Positions 50,350 to 58,864 are shown, counted from the stretch's first letter. The stretch is DNA of 59,774 nucleotides from JACKCP01 sp034007295 (GCA_034007295.1 JAVERC010000019.1:1-59774); one strand, 5' to 3'. A program made the numbers and translations. Notes: generated by a model from the letters alone, not told the origin.

Positions 50350-51174
50350 ATTATCTGCATTTGGAATAAACAATGGTTTACCAAGCAGTTTAAAATTTTT
50401 TATCATTTCCTGTGCCTTTGGAGAAGCCATCCATTCTTTGAAACTTACTGCATATTCGTATTTTACATTTGGACAATTCTTTGGGTTTACAGGAATAACG
50501 CTGTACTGATTTTTCAGATTTTTGCTTCCTTCAACAAGTATATCAAGGCTGAGCTTTTCTTTTTTCTGATCCATATACTTTATGAATGTTCCCCTGTCTG
50601 TAAGTGTATAGGCTTTTTTTTCGGCTGCCATATTAAGTGTTGCAAGCATTCCCTGGCCTGCCTGAATATACCATGCCTCCTTTTCAGGAATTTTTGGGGA
50701 AACATCCTTCCATATATTCAATTCCTTTTTATGGGTCCCTGAATTATCCCCCCTGCTTACAAAAAGTGCTTTTTCATCCATTATTCTTTTGAGTGCATCT
50801 ACAGAGGACAGCCCTCTTATGCCGGCAGGGTCAGATTTATCTCCAACTATGATAAAATCATTGTACATAATTTCTGTCCTGCTTTTCCCAAAACCTTTTT
50901 CAATAAAATCCTTTTCTGCCAAAGGTGCATGAACCAGCAAAACATCAACATCACAGTTTTCACCCATTTTAAGTGCTTTACCTGTTCCAACTGCAGTCCA
51001 GTGAATTTTTATGCCTGTTTCTTTGGTAAAGGCAGGCATAAGATAATCAAGAAGTCCTGTATTGTCAGTGCTTGTAGTTGTTGCCATCATAAGATTTCTG
51101 TCAATATTTTCCGAGAAAGCAGGATTGCATAATGCAAATAAAAGCAAAACAATGATTGTGATATTTTTTTTCAT
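50347..51174 (-). CDS. tupA: Tungstate ABC transporter substrate-binding protein
   Basis: This 275-residue periplasmic binding protein has a signal peptide (MKKNITIIVLLLFALCNPAF). The mature start MMATTTSTDNTGLLDYLMPA has the TTTS-x-x-x-x-GLL pattern of TupA/WtpA-like tungstate receptors. Further landmarks are HWTAVGTGKALKMGENCDVD, VSRGDNSGTHKKELNIW (oxyanion-binding loop) and YTLTDRGTFIKY. Length is standard. It has its own promoter and a palindromic operator upstream. The stop codon TAG is the first three bases of a family B repeat; the C-terminus (KPLFIPNADN) still looks full-length. It supplies tungsten for enzymes such as aldehyde oxidoreductases or formate dehydrogenase. Confidence 0.9.
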   Translation of the reverse strand: MKKNITIIVLLLFALCNPAFSENIDRNLMMATTTSTDNTGLLDYLMPAFTKETGIKIHWTAVGTGKALKMGENCDVDVLLVHAPLAEKDFIEKGFGKSRTEIMYNDFIIVGDKSDPAGIRGLSSVDALKRIMDEKALFVSRGDNSGTHKKELNIWKDVSPKIPEKEAWYIQAGQGMLATLNMAAEKKAYTLTDRGTFIKYMDQKKEKLSLDILVEGSKNLKNQYSVIPVNPKNCPNVKYEYAVSFKEWMASPKAQEMIKNFKLLGKPLFIPNADN

Positions 51175-51198
51175 TTCAATGTTCCTTTATTAAATTTG

Positions 51199-51214
51199 TC
51201 GGTTATATGACCGA
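51199..51214 (-). promoter_or_regulatory. Palindromic operator at the tupA transcription start
   Basis: TCGGTTATATGACCGA is a 16-bp palindrome with 14 of 16 symmetric positions. It sits at the predicted transcription start of the tupA promoter, a classic repressor position. The CGGTTATAT half-site recalls ModE/TunR-type tungstate or molybdate operators, but no regulator gene of that kind is in the window. Confidence 0.5.
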
Positions 51215-51216
51215 AT

Positions 51217-51245
51217 ATTTTGTATTAACCACCTTCTCTTGTCAA
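51217..51245 (-). promoter_or_regulatory. Sigma-70-type promoter of tupA
   Basis: On the minus strand TTGACA (51245-51240) and CAAAAT (51222-51217) are separated by 17 bp, with a predicted start near 51210 and a 36-nt leader. The -35 is a perfect consensus; the -10 matches 4 of 6. Confidence 0.6.
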
Positions 51246-51426
51246 TATTAAAAAAATAAGTTATCTAAATTCAAAGATTAGTCAAAAACCTTAATTATGT
51301 TCAATTTAATAAGCCAACAAATTTAAGTTTTAATATTTATTTCATTTTCTTTATAACAGCTACGGACAGGTTTTGACTCAAATTATTTAGACTTTGGTTT
51401 TAAGCTTCAGCATCAATATCTATTAA

Positions 51427-51432
51427 TATAAT
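51427..51432 (+). promoter_or_regulatory. Possible -10 element of the orphan gene at 51474
   Basis: A perfect TATAAT lies 42 bp before the start codon; the -35 position holds only a weak match (GCTTCA). AAGGAG at 51461-51466 is the ribosome binding site. Confidence 0.3.
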
Positions 51433-51473
51433 GGCGTTGACAGCCACAAAATAACAAAAAAAGGAGCTGTAAA

Positions 51474-51902
51474 ATGCAGTTCATGGCCAAAAAAATTGAA
51501 AAAACAGACAATTACACATTAAATGGAATTTCACTTGAAGTTTTATATCTTATTCACAAAAAAAAATCTGTTGAAGAAATAAAAGAAATTACATCCCTTC
51601 AAAACGAAGAAATTACCATAGCTTTAAAAGAACTCATTGAAAACGACCTTATAATCCAAGCTTCCAAAAATGGCAACTTCCTTGGAAACGAATTTATTAA
51701 TGCTCTTCAAAGAAATCTTGCAAAAGCACTAGGGCCTCTTGCAGGATTTTTAGTTGAAGATGCGTTTTCAGAATTTGATATAAATCCGGAAAAAATCCCA
51801 AAAAATCAGGCTGCATCAATAATCAGATTCTTATCTGAAGAAATAAAAGACAGCTCACTTAAAATAAATTTTATAAAAACAATGAACGAATTTCTAAAAT
51901 AA
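51474..51902 (+). CDS. Small winged-helix-like protein with DUF8082-like C-terminus
   Basis: This 142-residue cytoplasmic protein has two parts. Residues 20-65 (LEVLYLIHKKKSVEEIKEIT, IALKELIENDLII) look like a winged-helix fold. Residues 70-142 contain LAKALGPLAGFLVEDAFSEF, similar to the GP-x-A segment of a small domain (DUF8082-type) found at the C-termini of bacterial signalling proteins. No metal or catalytic motif is visible. It stands alone between tupA (divergent) and putP (convergent). A regulatory role is a guess; the family resemblance is moderate. Confidence 0.55.
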   Translation: MQFMAKKIEKTDNYTLNGISLEVLYLIHKKKSVEEIKEITSLQNEEITIALKELIENDLIIQASKNGNFLGNEFINALQRNLAKALGPLAGFLVEDAFSEFDINPEKIPKNQAASIIRFLSEEIKDSSLKINFIKTMNEFLK

Positions 51903-51906
51903 GCAG

Positions 51907-51935
51907 AAAAAAAAGCGGGCAAAATATTTGCCCGC
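51907..51935 (-). terminator. Strong terminator of the symporter operon
   Basis: On the minus strand GCGGGCAAA-TAT-TTTGCCCGC (51935-51915) forms a 9-bp stem followed by eight T residues (51914-51907). It lies 9 bp past the symporter stop codon. On the + strand no T-run follows the stem. Confidence 0.9.
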
Positions 51936-51943
51936 CACAAAAC

Positions 51944-53386
51944 CTAAACTTCGTCAAAAGTATTTTTTATTGATTCACTTGGTCCGCTGCCTGCAAGACT
52001 TCCAATAATTATTGCAAGAGTACACAAAATAAAGCCAGGAAGAATTTCATAAACATCAAAAATACCGCCTGATAAATTTTTCCATACAATAACTGTAACA
52101 GCACCTGTAATCATGCCTGCAAGAGCACCGTTTCTTGTCATTTTTTTCCAGAAAAGAGACAAAATCACAACAGGTCCAAATGCAGCACCAAAACCTCCCC
52201 AGGCATAAGAAACCAGATCAAGAACCCTGCTTTGGGGATTTGAGGCAAAGGCTGTTGCTATAAGAGCTAAAATAAGTACAGCAATTCTTCCTATCCAAAC
52301 AAGTTCTTTTTGGGAGGCATCTTTTTTAAGAATGCTTCTGTAAAAGTCCTCAGCAACTGCTGATGAACAAACAAGAAGCTGGGAGTCAATTGTTGACATT
52401 ATTGCAGATAAAATTGCAGCTAAAAGAATGCCTGCAACCCATGGATTAAATATTGTTTCAGTTAAAACAATGAAAACAGTTTCAGGATTATCAAGTGGAG
52501 CATCCAAAAAGCCTATTCCTGCAAATCCTGTAAAAATTGCACCTAATAGTCCAATAACCATCCATGACATACCTACAATCTGTGCCATTGGAGCATCCTT
52601 TGGATTTTTAAGAGCCATGAACCTTGTTAAAATATGGGGCTGCCCAAAATATCCAAGCCCCCATGCCATAAGTGAAATTATTCCCATTGCTGTCATACCG
52701 GTAAAAGCATCAAGATGGCTTGGATTTACGGAATTTACAGCAAAAATCATTTTATCCCATCCGCCTGTAAGGTTTATTGCAATTACAGGAACTATTATAA
52801 GGGCACAAAACATTAAAATTCCCTGAATAAAATCTGTAAGAGTAACAGCCATGAAACCGCCAAGAAAAGTATACCCAACAATTACAACGGCCCCAATCCA
52901 AAGTGCAGTCTGATATGAAAGGCCAAAGGTTCTTTCAAATAAAATAGCTCCGCCAACAAGTCCTGAAGAAACATAAATTGTAAAAAAAACTAAAATAACG
53001 AACGCAGAAATCACCCTCAAGGCACGCGAACTGTCTTCAAATCTGTTTTCAAGATAATCTGGAATAGTTATGGAATTTCCAGCCTTTTCAGTATAAATTC
53101 TAAGTCTTGATGCAACAAACTGCCAGTTTAGAAAAGCACCGATTGTTAGCCCGATTGCAATCCATATGCTGTTCATTCCGCTGGCATACAAAGCCCCTGG
53201 AAGACCCAAAAGAAGCCAACCGCTCATATCTGATGCACCTGCTGAAAGAGCTGCAACACCAGGTCCAAGACTTCTGCCCCCAAGAATATAGTCTGAAAGG
53301 TCATTGGTTTTAAAATAAAAATAAATACCAATGGACATCATGATAAAAAGATAAACAACAAAAGCAAAACTTATCCCAAGACTCAT
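51944..53386 (-). CDS. putP: Sodium:solute symporter, PutP (proline) type
   Basis: This 480-residue inner-membrane symporter of the SSS family has about 13 helices. It has DYILGGRSLGPGVAALSAGA and SDMSGWLLLGLPGALYASGM (the first-helix Na+ site region), ITIPDYLENRFED, and SAIMSTIDSQLLVCSSAVAED near helix 8-9, which is the PutP signature. Na+ and proline are the expected substrates; closely related transporters carry other solutes. Its ATG immediately follows the stop codon of a 37-residue ORF (53387-53500), suggesting coupled translation. A strong terminator ends the unit. Confidence 0.88.
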   Translation of the reverse strand: MSLGISFAFVVYLFIMMSIGIYFYFKTNDLSDYILGGRSLGPGVAALSAGASDMSGWLLLGLPGALYASGMNSIWIAIGLTIGAFLNWQFVASRLRIYTEKAGNSITIPDYLENRFEDSSRALRVISAFVILVFFTIYVSSGLVGGAILFERTFGLSYQTALWIGAVVIVGYTFLGGFMAVTLTDFIQGILMFCALIIVPVIAINLTGGWDKMIFAVNSVNPSHLDAFTGMTAMGIISLMAWGLGYFGQPHILTRFMALKNPKDAPMAQIVGMSWMVIGLLGAIFTGFAGIGFLDAPLDNPETVFIVLTETIFNPWVAGILLAAILSAIMSTIDSQLLVCSSAVAEDFYRSILKKDASQKELVWIGRIAVLILALIATAFASNPQSRVLDLVSYAWGGFGAAFGPVVILSLFWKKMTRNGALAGMITGAVTVIVWKNLSGGIFDVYEILPGFILCTLAIIIGSLAGSGPSESIKNTFDEV

Positions 53387-53500
53387 TTAGTTTTCCCCCT
53401 TTTTTGAAACAAAATAATTAATCACAGATAAAACAACAGTTAAAGGCATAGGTATGGCAATTAAAAGCCAGGTAGCCATTGACAAGGAAACACTATCCAT
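53387..53500 (-). CDS. 37-residue single-helix membrane protein upstream of putP
   Basis: This small frame opens with an ATG at 53500 behind GGGGGGAG (spacing 3 bp) and ends with TAA at 53387, the base pair next to the putP start. It encodes MDSVSLSMATWLL, a hydrophobic stretch to about residue 31 (IAIPMPLTVVLSVINYFV) and a basic tail SKKGEN: one membrane helix with positive residues after it. Several SSS and related symporters have tiny partners in this position (for example YhdT with PanF, and the symporter small accessory proteins). Its perfect ribosome binding site and zero-gap coupling argue that it is translated. I do not assign it to a known family. Confidence 0.7.
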   Translation of the reverse strand: MDSVSLSMATWLLIAIPMPLTVVLSVINYFVSKKGEN

Positions 53501-53579
53501 TTTCTCCCCCCATTTATATATTTATAAATTTTAAGTTAACCGAACTATCAGAAAAAAATAAATCAGGCAAATTATTTGG

Positions 53580-53608
53580 TTGACATGGGTTTTATAGGCA
53601 AATATTTC
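53580..53608 (+). promoter_or_regulatory. Possible promoter directed toward marR
   Basis: TTGACA (53580-53585) and TATTTC (53603-53608) are separated by 17 bp. It would give a leader of about 200 nt for marR, which contains a family B repeat. The repeat may have inserted between promoter and gene. Confidence 0.3.
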
Positions 53609-53649
53609 ACTATATTAATTAGTGATCGCTAAAAATTTGAATTATTTTT

Positions 53650-53775
53650 CAGTTAAGGAAAATGGAAAGTTTATTCTTTAGAATACATTTAGTCTTTTAA
53701 GGATTAAATTTTGAATCTAACTTTAAATTGGACAAAAAAGGCAGTTTTTGTTGAGCAACAAATTAAAACCTAAGT
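53650..53775 (-). repeat. Family B repeat upstream of marR
   Basis: On the minus strand it reads TTGTTGCTCAACAAAAACTG, CCTTTTTTGTCCAATTTAAAG, then the core GATTCAAAATTTAATCC and GACTAAATGTATTCTAAAG. It matches the full-length copy at 41207 over about 90 bp. It ends with AACCTAAGTTCAGT on +, which resembles the outer end of family A. Confidence 0.55.
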
Positions 53776-53821
53776 TCAGTATCAGCTGTTCTTCATTTTT
53801 AAAAAGGACAATCAGATTAAT

Positions 53822-54274
53822 ATGGATAAAAGGCTTTTTTTTATTTTAAGCAGAGCAAGACACAGGATAAACAAATTTATAAACAACAGTCTTATTAAAA
53901 CTTTTGAAATAACATCAGTCCAGGCAGCTGCAATTTTATTTCTTCAGGAAAACAAAAACTCTCTTTTAAAAGAGCTTGGCCAAGGCCTTGATATGAATAA
54001 TTCTGCTGTAACAACCCTTGTTGAAAGACTTTTGAAAAATCAACTTATTGTAAAGGAAAAATCAGAGCATGACAAAAGGGCATCTATTATTAATCTTACT
54101 GAAAAAGGTAAAAAAACAGCAGATGAAATCAAACCTTTTATAAAAGAGTTCAATTCCCATTTTGAAAAAAACTTTCCTAAGGAAGAGCTTGATATTGTAA
54201 TGAAATTTTTGAATTTTTCTATTTCTTATTTTGGAGATAAAAACAGCGAGGATATAGATATAAAAAATTTATAA
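53822..54274 (+). CDS. MarR-family transcriptional regulator
   Basis: This 150-residue regulator has the winged-helix core of MarR: FEITSVQAAAILFLQENKNS, LGQGLDMNNSAVTTLVERLL (recognition helix) and EKSEHDKRASIINLTEKGKK (wing with the D-x-R motif). The N- and C-terminal helices form the dimer. Ligand and targets are unknown. It may regulate the symporter genes on the other side of the 321-bp spacer, which are divergent. It ends 2 bp from the convergent pseudo-receiver gene. Confidence 0.85.
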   Translation: MDKRLFFILSRARHRINKFINNSLIKTFEITSVQAAAILFLQENKNSLLKELGQGLDMNNSAVTTLVERLLKNQLIVKEKSEHDKRASIINLTEKGKKTADEIKPFIKEFNSHFEKNFPKEELDIVMKFLNFSISYFGDKNSEDIDIKNL

Positions 54275-54276
54275 TA

Positions 54277-55281
54277 CTAAGAAACTTTTTCAAGCTTTCT
54301 TAAAATCAAAACCAGGTCGTCATATCCAGGATTGAGCTCAAGAGCTTTTTTAATGTGTTTTTTTGCATTTTCCAAATCTTTTAAGTGAAGATATAACTTT
54401 CCTATATTATAGTAGACATGAGCACCGTCAGGCTGAATTTTAAGGGCTTTTTTATAAAACAAAAGAGCTTTTTCATTTTCATTTTTCTTTCTGTATAAAA
54501 CTCCAAGTGAATTATATGCGTTTTGAGTATCTGGCTTGATTTTTATGAGCTCGTTTAAAACATCTTCAGCTTCCTGATCCTTTTGAGATGAAAGATAAAT
54601 ATCTGCAGCCTTTTGAAGATACACCTGAGCCATTTCATCATTGCCAAGGCGAGTATAAAGTTTTCCAAGAGACTTATATGCTTTTGCATGTAATCTGTCT
54701 ATTGCTGTTGCCATTTTAAAGGCATCTATTGCTTCAGAAAACTTTTCCTGGGCAGATTTAATATATCCAATATTATAATAAACCTCTGCACTCTCCCCCT
54801 TTTTCAAAAGCTCATTAAAAATTTTAAGGCTTTTTTCAAGGTCTCCTGACTCCATAAGTGCAAGACCTTTTTCAAGATTAATTGAAAGCTGAAGGTTTTT
54901 TATTTTAAAATCATCTTCTCCTATGCTTTTAATTTTTTTTAAAAGATTTTCTTTGTTGAACGGTGAAACCAAAAGTCCAGAAACACCAGCTTGGCCTGCT
55001 CTTATTACATCTTCACTTGAAAAGTTCGATTTTGTAAGAAAAAAATGAGTCTCCCACAATCTTGAATCTCTTCTGATTATTTTTAAAAGATTAAGCCCTG
55101 AAAGTTCATAAAGCTCCCAGGATGAAACAACAAGATGAAACTGTTTTTCCTGCAAAAGAGACCAGGCAGATTCTCCAGTTTCAATTTTTACTGTATCTTT
55201 AAATCCCTGTTCATGAAAAAATAATTCTAAAGATTCAAGAGCATCCCTATCTTTATCAATCAGCATTATATTTTGAATCAT
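54277..55281 (-). CDS. Pseudo-receiver domain fused to TPR repeats
   Basis: This 334-residue cytoplasmic protein starts with a receiver-like fold (IMLIDKDRDALESLELFFHE, LLVSPFNKENLLKKI). The phosphoacceptor Asp is replaced by Ser (HLVVSSWELYELSG, where LVLLDWEMPEMSG would be typical), and the conserved Lys is lost (VSPF for KPF). From about residue 135 it has six to seven tetratricopeptide repeats (GLALMESGDLEKSLKIFNEL; YYNIGYIKSAQEKFSEAIDA; YNSLGVLYRKKNENEKALLF). It probably is a phosphorylation-independent scaffold. It is the last gene of a minus-strand run, 91 bp after a secreted protein gene. Confidence 0.8.
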   Translation of the reverse strand: MIQNIMLIDKDRDALESLELFFHEQGFKDTVKIETGESAWSLLQEKQFHLVVSSWELYELSGLNLLKIIRRDSRLWETHFFLTKSNFSSEDVIRAGQAGVSGLLVSPFNKENLLKKIKSIGEDDFKIKNLQLSINLEKGLALMESGDLEKSLKIFNELLKKGESAEVYYNIGYIKSAQEKFSEAIDAFKMATAIDRLHAKAYKSLGKLYTRLGNDEMAQVYLQKAADIYLSSQKDQEAEDVLNELIKIKPDTQNAYNSLGVLYRKKNENEKALLFYKKALKIQPDGAHVYYNIGKLYLHLKDLENAKKHIKKALELNPGYDDLVLILRKLEKVS

Positions 55282-55372
55282 AAATCATGCTCCTGAAAAT
55301 TTTTCATATAAATCCGCCTTTATTGATTAACAAAAAAAACAGACTTTTATGTTCACTTGAAAAATGAAAAAT

Positions 55373-56551
55373 TTAATCAGCTGAAACAAGCTCTATCTTA
55401 ATCTTTTTTTCGCTGATCTCAGTAATTGCCACTCCAAATCCTTCAAATGGAAGTTCAACAATTTTTTCTGCCAACTCATTGGCAGTCCCTTTGTATGAAA
55501 CTGATGAAATGCTGCTTTCTGAAGAGAGTTCTTTTTCACTAAAACCTTCAATAATTTTAGAATTTATTATTTTGTTTTTAAATGAAATAAATCTCAGAAA
55601 AAAATTAGAGCCTGAAATTTCAAGTGTAATCTCATTTTTCTTATCAACTTCTTCTTTAATATTTGAAAAAATTTTACTTGAAATTTCTGCCCCAGCGTCC
55701 CGTCCTGCCCTTTCAAAAGCTTCATTTGTCCTGTAAATTCCGTTTTCAGATTTAACAAGTATATCTTTTGATATATTACATAATTCCTGCCCTGTGCTTG
55801 TCTTAAAAACAATCAAAGACAGTGAAACCTTAACAGTGTCTACACCCTGAATTTTGTTGCTGCCTGGAAATGCATGGGATTTTCCGACAATTACAATTCC
55901 AGCATCTTTTTCCAAAGCTATGTTGATTGCATCTTTTTTATCAGGCACAACATCAGATTCAAACCTGAAATCGCTTATTTTGGTATAGACAAAAGGATAG
56001 TTGACTTTAAACCCTGATTTTTCAAGTTCTGAAGCAATTCCTTTTTCTGTTGTTCCAAATCTTGGGTTTTCATCCGTTTTCCACCATTGATAATAATCAT
56101 AATCCTCTATATTTTTTTCTGAAACAAGAAGCATGATTTTGGGCAGTTCAATCTTTTCAAACATAATGCCTGATTCTTTAAACAGCTTTTCAAGTTCTTT
56201 TTTTGAAAATGATGCCGATACTGAAGCATGAAGAACACTTCCTGAAATAAAATCTCCAAGCACCTGATATTCCTGAACAAAATTCTTTCCATTATTTTTT
56301 TCAAGAAGTACAGCAATGGCTTCAAAATCAGACCTTATCAAATCTAAATCAAAACAGGATAAAACAGCCGATTGGAAAGCATCATTTACTGCTAAGTCAA
56401 CTGCCTCAGTTTTTGCTTCTGCAAAACCGTTTTCACTAATTTTGGAGCTGCCAATCCCTGAAAATGTAATATATAAATTTTCTTTTGAATAAGCATTAAC
56501 AACTAAAAAATTGAATATAATAATACCAAGGATTATTCTTGAAAGCTTCAT
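55373..56551 (-). CDS. Exported protein with FlgT-like N-terminal domain
   Basis: An ORF starts at 56629, but the ATG at 56551 follows GAGG and opens into a signal peptide (MKLSRIILGIIIFNFLVVNA), so 392 residues are preferred. The mature N-terminus has YITFSGIGSSKI and FAEAKTEAVDLAVNDAFQSA, like the FlgT/DUF-type pattern in which repeated A-x3-A helices follow a strand. The rest is alternating alpha/beta (IMLLVSEKNIED, AGIVIVGKSHAFPGS) with no catalytic signature. In flagella, FlgT builds the H-ring; no flagellar gene is near, so the resemblance is structural only. It lies 10 bp after the polyprenyl synthase gene. Confidence 0.55.
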   Translation of the reverse strand: MKLSRIILGIIIFNFLVVNAYSKENLYITFSGIGSSKISENGFAEAKTEAVDLAVNDAFQSAVLSCFDLDLIRSDFEAIAVLLEKNNGKNFVQEYQVLGDFISGSVLHASVSASFSKKELEKLFKESGIMFEKIELPKIMLLVSEKNIEDYDYYQWWKTDENPRFGTTEKGIASELEKSGFKVNYPFVYTKISDFRFESDVVPDKKDAINIALEKDAGIVIVGKSHAFPGSNKIQGVDTVKVSLSLIVFKTSTGQELCNISKDILVKSENGIYRTNEAFERAGRDAGAEISSKIFSNIKEEVDKKNEITLEISGSNFFLRFISFKNKIINSKIIEGFSEKELSSESSISSVSYKGTANELAEKIVELPFEGFGVAITEISEKKIKIELVSAD

Positions 56552-56561
56552 TTTAACCTCA

Positions 56562-57545
56562 TCAGGATTTTCTTGATAATGAGTAGTCTGCAAGCATGTA
56601 AAGAATCTCTGTTTCTTTCGGCTGACCAAGGCTTGACAAAATATTTTTAGCCTTTTTTACATGTGTTTCTGCAATTTTTTGAGTATACGACAAACCATCA
56701 TATTGTTCAACAAGAGAGACAATCAAATCAAAATCCGGCTCAATTGCTGAAAGTCCCTTCTCAATCTCTTTTTCAATTAAAGCCTTTTCCTTTTCACTGC
56801 ACAAAGAAACAGCATGAATAAGTGGAAGAGTAAGCTTTCCCTCTCTTAAATCAGCTCCAGGCATTTTACCAAGGGATTTTGAATCCGAAAGATAGTCTAG
56901 AAGATCATCTGCCATCTGAAAGGCCATCCCAAGATGATATCCGTATTCCCCAAGTTTTTTGACCTTTTCTTCATCAGCCTTTGCTATTCTTGCACCTGTC
57001 CTGCATGCACCTTCTATCAGAACAGCGGTTTTTCTTTTAATTATCTCAAAATACTCTTCTTCTGTAATGGACATGTTTCCCTTGATTATGAGCTGATGAA
57101 TTTCACCCTGGGACATTTCTTCGGTTATTTTTGAAACTTCATTTACTATTTCAGGATCTCTTAGCAAAGAAGCAATATTTAGGGATTTTGCAAGAAGAAA
57201 ATCTCCTGTCAAAACAGCTGCAGCATTTCCATAAACTGTATGTGCAGCCTTTTTACCTCTTCTGAGCTGAGCTTCGTCAATTAAATCATCATGAAGAAGG
57301 GTTGCAGAATGAAGATATTCAAAAATAATTGAATAATCATATAAATCAGGTGTATTTTTTCCGCATATTCTTGCACTTTCAAGCATAAGCACAGGACGAA
57401 GCCTTTTGCCTCCGCTGAATAAAATGTGTTCAGAAATAATTTTTACAAGTTCAAGATGGGGCACTAAATTTCTTGCTATTGCTTTTTCAATTTCTTCAAG
57501 GTCTTTTGATATTGCCTTGATTATTTTTTCCTTTAAGTTTTCCAT
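56562..57545 (-). CDS. ispB: Long-chain polyprenyl diphosphate synthase
   Basis: This 327-residue trans-prenyltransferase elongates isoprenoid chains for the quinone side chain. It has GGKRLRPVLML, the first Asp-rich motif LHDDLIDEAQLRRG (DDxxD), KTAVLIEGACRTGA and the second Asp-rich motif MADDLLDY followed by GKMPGADLREGKLTLPLIHA. The residue before the first motif (SATLLHDD) is small, which fits long-chain products such as octaprenyl, heptaprenyl or nonaprenyl diphosphate. The exact length cannot be read. It starts at the base where rimO ends, so the two are translationally linked. Confidence 0.9.
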   Translation of the reverse strand: MENLKEKIIKAISKDLEEIEKAIARNLVPHLELVKIISEHILFSGGKRLRPVLMLESARICGKNTPDLYDYSIIFEYLHSATLLHDDLIDEAQLRRGKKAAHTVYGNAAAVLTGDFLLAKSLNIASLLRDPEIVNEVSKITEEMSQGEIHQLIIKGNMSITEEEYFEIIKRKTAVLIEGACRTGARIAKADEEKVKKLGEYGYHLGMAFQMADDLLDYLSDSKSLGKMPGADLREGKLTLPLIHAVSLCSEKEKALIEKEIEKGLSAIEPDFDLIVSLVEQYDGLSYTQKIAETHVKKAKNILSSLGQPKETEILYMLADYSLSRKS

Positions 57546-58864
57546 TATCCGTTTCCTGCAAGGTCATAATCAAAGGCATCTGTTATATAAACATCAACAA
57601 TATCGCCTGTTTTAAGACCTTTGGCATCTACATAGGTTATTCCGTCTACTTCCGGAGCCTGAAACATTGTTCTTCCAACATAAAAATCCTCTGAATCCCT
57701 GCCTTCAATAAGAACTGAAAGAGTTTTGCCAAGATAAGCACTGTTTTTTTCCTGGGATATAACAGCCTGTTTTTCCATAAGAACAATTCTTCTTTGTTCA
57801 GCTGTTTCAAAATCAACTTTATTTTCCAATGGAAACGAAATTAAATCTTCCATTTCAGAATATGTGAAAACACCTGCATGATTAAACTTAATTTCATCAA
57901 TAAAATCACTTAAAATTTTAAAGTCATCATCTGTTTCACCAGGAAATCCTGTAATAATTGTTGTTCTAAGCACAGCATCTTCAACATTTTTTCTTATTTT
58001 TTCAAATAAAGACTTTAAATATTTAAGATCATATCCTCTGTTCATTTTCTGAAGAAGTTTTTTTGATGCATGCTGAACAGGAATATCAAAATAAGAGCAG
58101 ATATTTTTATGCATGGCTGTTGTTTCTATCAACTCATCACTTATGCTTAAAGGATGACCATACATGAATCTTATTCTCACATCCTTTGAAAGAGATGATA
58201 TTTCCCTTAAAACAAGACTTAAATTTTCCCCTGATTTAAGATCTCTTCCATAATCTGTTGTTTCCTGTGATATAAGAACTATTTCCTTTATTCCTGAATC
58301 TATTAAATTTTGTGCTTCAACAACAATATCTTTTACCCCCCTGCTTCTTAAAGGGCCTTTTAATTCGGGAATTATACAGAAACTGCATCTTCTTGCACAG
58401 CCTTCAGCAATTTTAAGATACGCAAAAGGAAAAGTAGTTATAATTCTTGGGGACTTTGAATTAAAAAGAGGCTGGTTTAAAGGATCAGGGAAAAAACATT
58501 TTTCCTTTTTTTCTTTAAAGCCGGAAAGAATTAAAGGGATATCTGAAAGAGCTCCTGTTCCAACAAAAAAATCTGCCTCTTCAAGTTCAATTGCAAGCTC
58601 TTTTTTAAATCTCTGGGCAAGACATCCTGCAACAATCAAACACTCACACTTTCCGTTTTTTTTAAACTTTGAAAGTTCAAAAATATAATCCAGGGATTCA
58701 TTAATTGCATCCTCAATGAACCCGCAGGTATTGACTATTATAAAACGGGCATCCTCTGGAGACGAAACAATAAAATACCCGTTTTTTTCAATCAGTCCGG
58801 AAAGAAACTCGCTGTCCGCAAAATTTCTTGGACAGCCGAGTGATTCTATATATACAGTTTTCAT
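57545..58864 (-). CDS. rimO: Ribosomal protein S12 methylthiotransferase
   Basis: This 439-residue radical-SAM enzyme adds a methylthio group to Asp89 of ribosomal protein S12. A frame runs 30 codons upstream, but MKTVYIESLGCPRNFADSEF at 58864 is the true N-terminus. The UPF0004 domain has Cys residues in SLGCPRN, VNTCGFIEDA and VAGCLAQRF (second iron-sulfur cluster). The radical-SAM motif is CARRCSFCIIPELKGPLRSR, whose FCIIP-x-x-KG form marks RimO rather than MiaB. A TRAM domain ends the protein. It starts 4 bp after the crotonase stop. Confidence 0.95.
   Translation of the reverse strand: MKTVYIESLGCPRNFADSEFLSGLIEKNGYFIVSSPEDARFIIVNTCGFIEDAINESLDYIFELSKFKKNGKCECLIVAGCLAQRFKKELAIELEEADFFVGTGALSDIPLILSGFKEKKEKCFFPDPLNQPLFNSKSPRIITTFPFAYLKIAEGCARRCSFCIIPELKGPLRSRGVKDIVVEAQNLIDSGIKEIVLISQETTDYGRDLKSGENLSLVLREISSLSKDVRIRFMYGHPLSISDELIETTAMHKNICSYFDIPVQHASKKLLQKMNRGYDLKYLKSLFEKIRKNVEDAVLRTTIITGFPGETDDDFKILSDFIDEIKFNHAGVFTYSEMEDLISFPLENKVDFETAEQRRIVLMEKQAVISQEKNSAYLGKTLSVLIEGRDSEDFYVGRTMFQAPEVDGITYVDAKGLKTGDIVDVYITDAFDYDLAGNG

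Noticed and set aside
56552..56629. N-terminal extension of the FlgT-like protein to 56629
   Set aside because: It would overlap ispB and precede the signal peptide with a charged stretch; the ATG at 56551 has a GAGG site and opens into a proper signal sequence.
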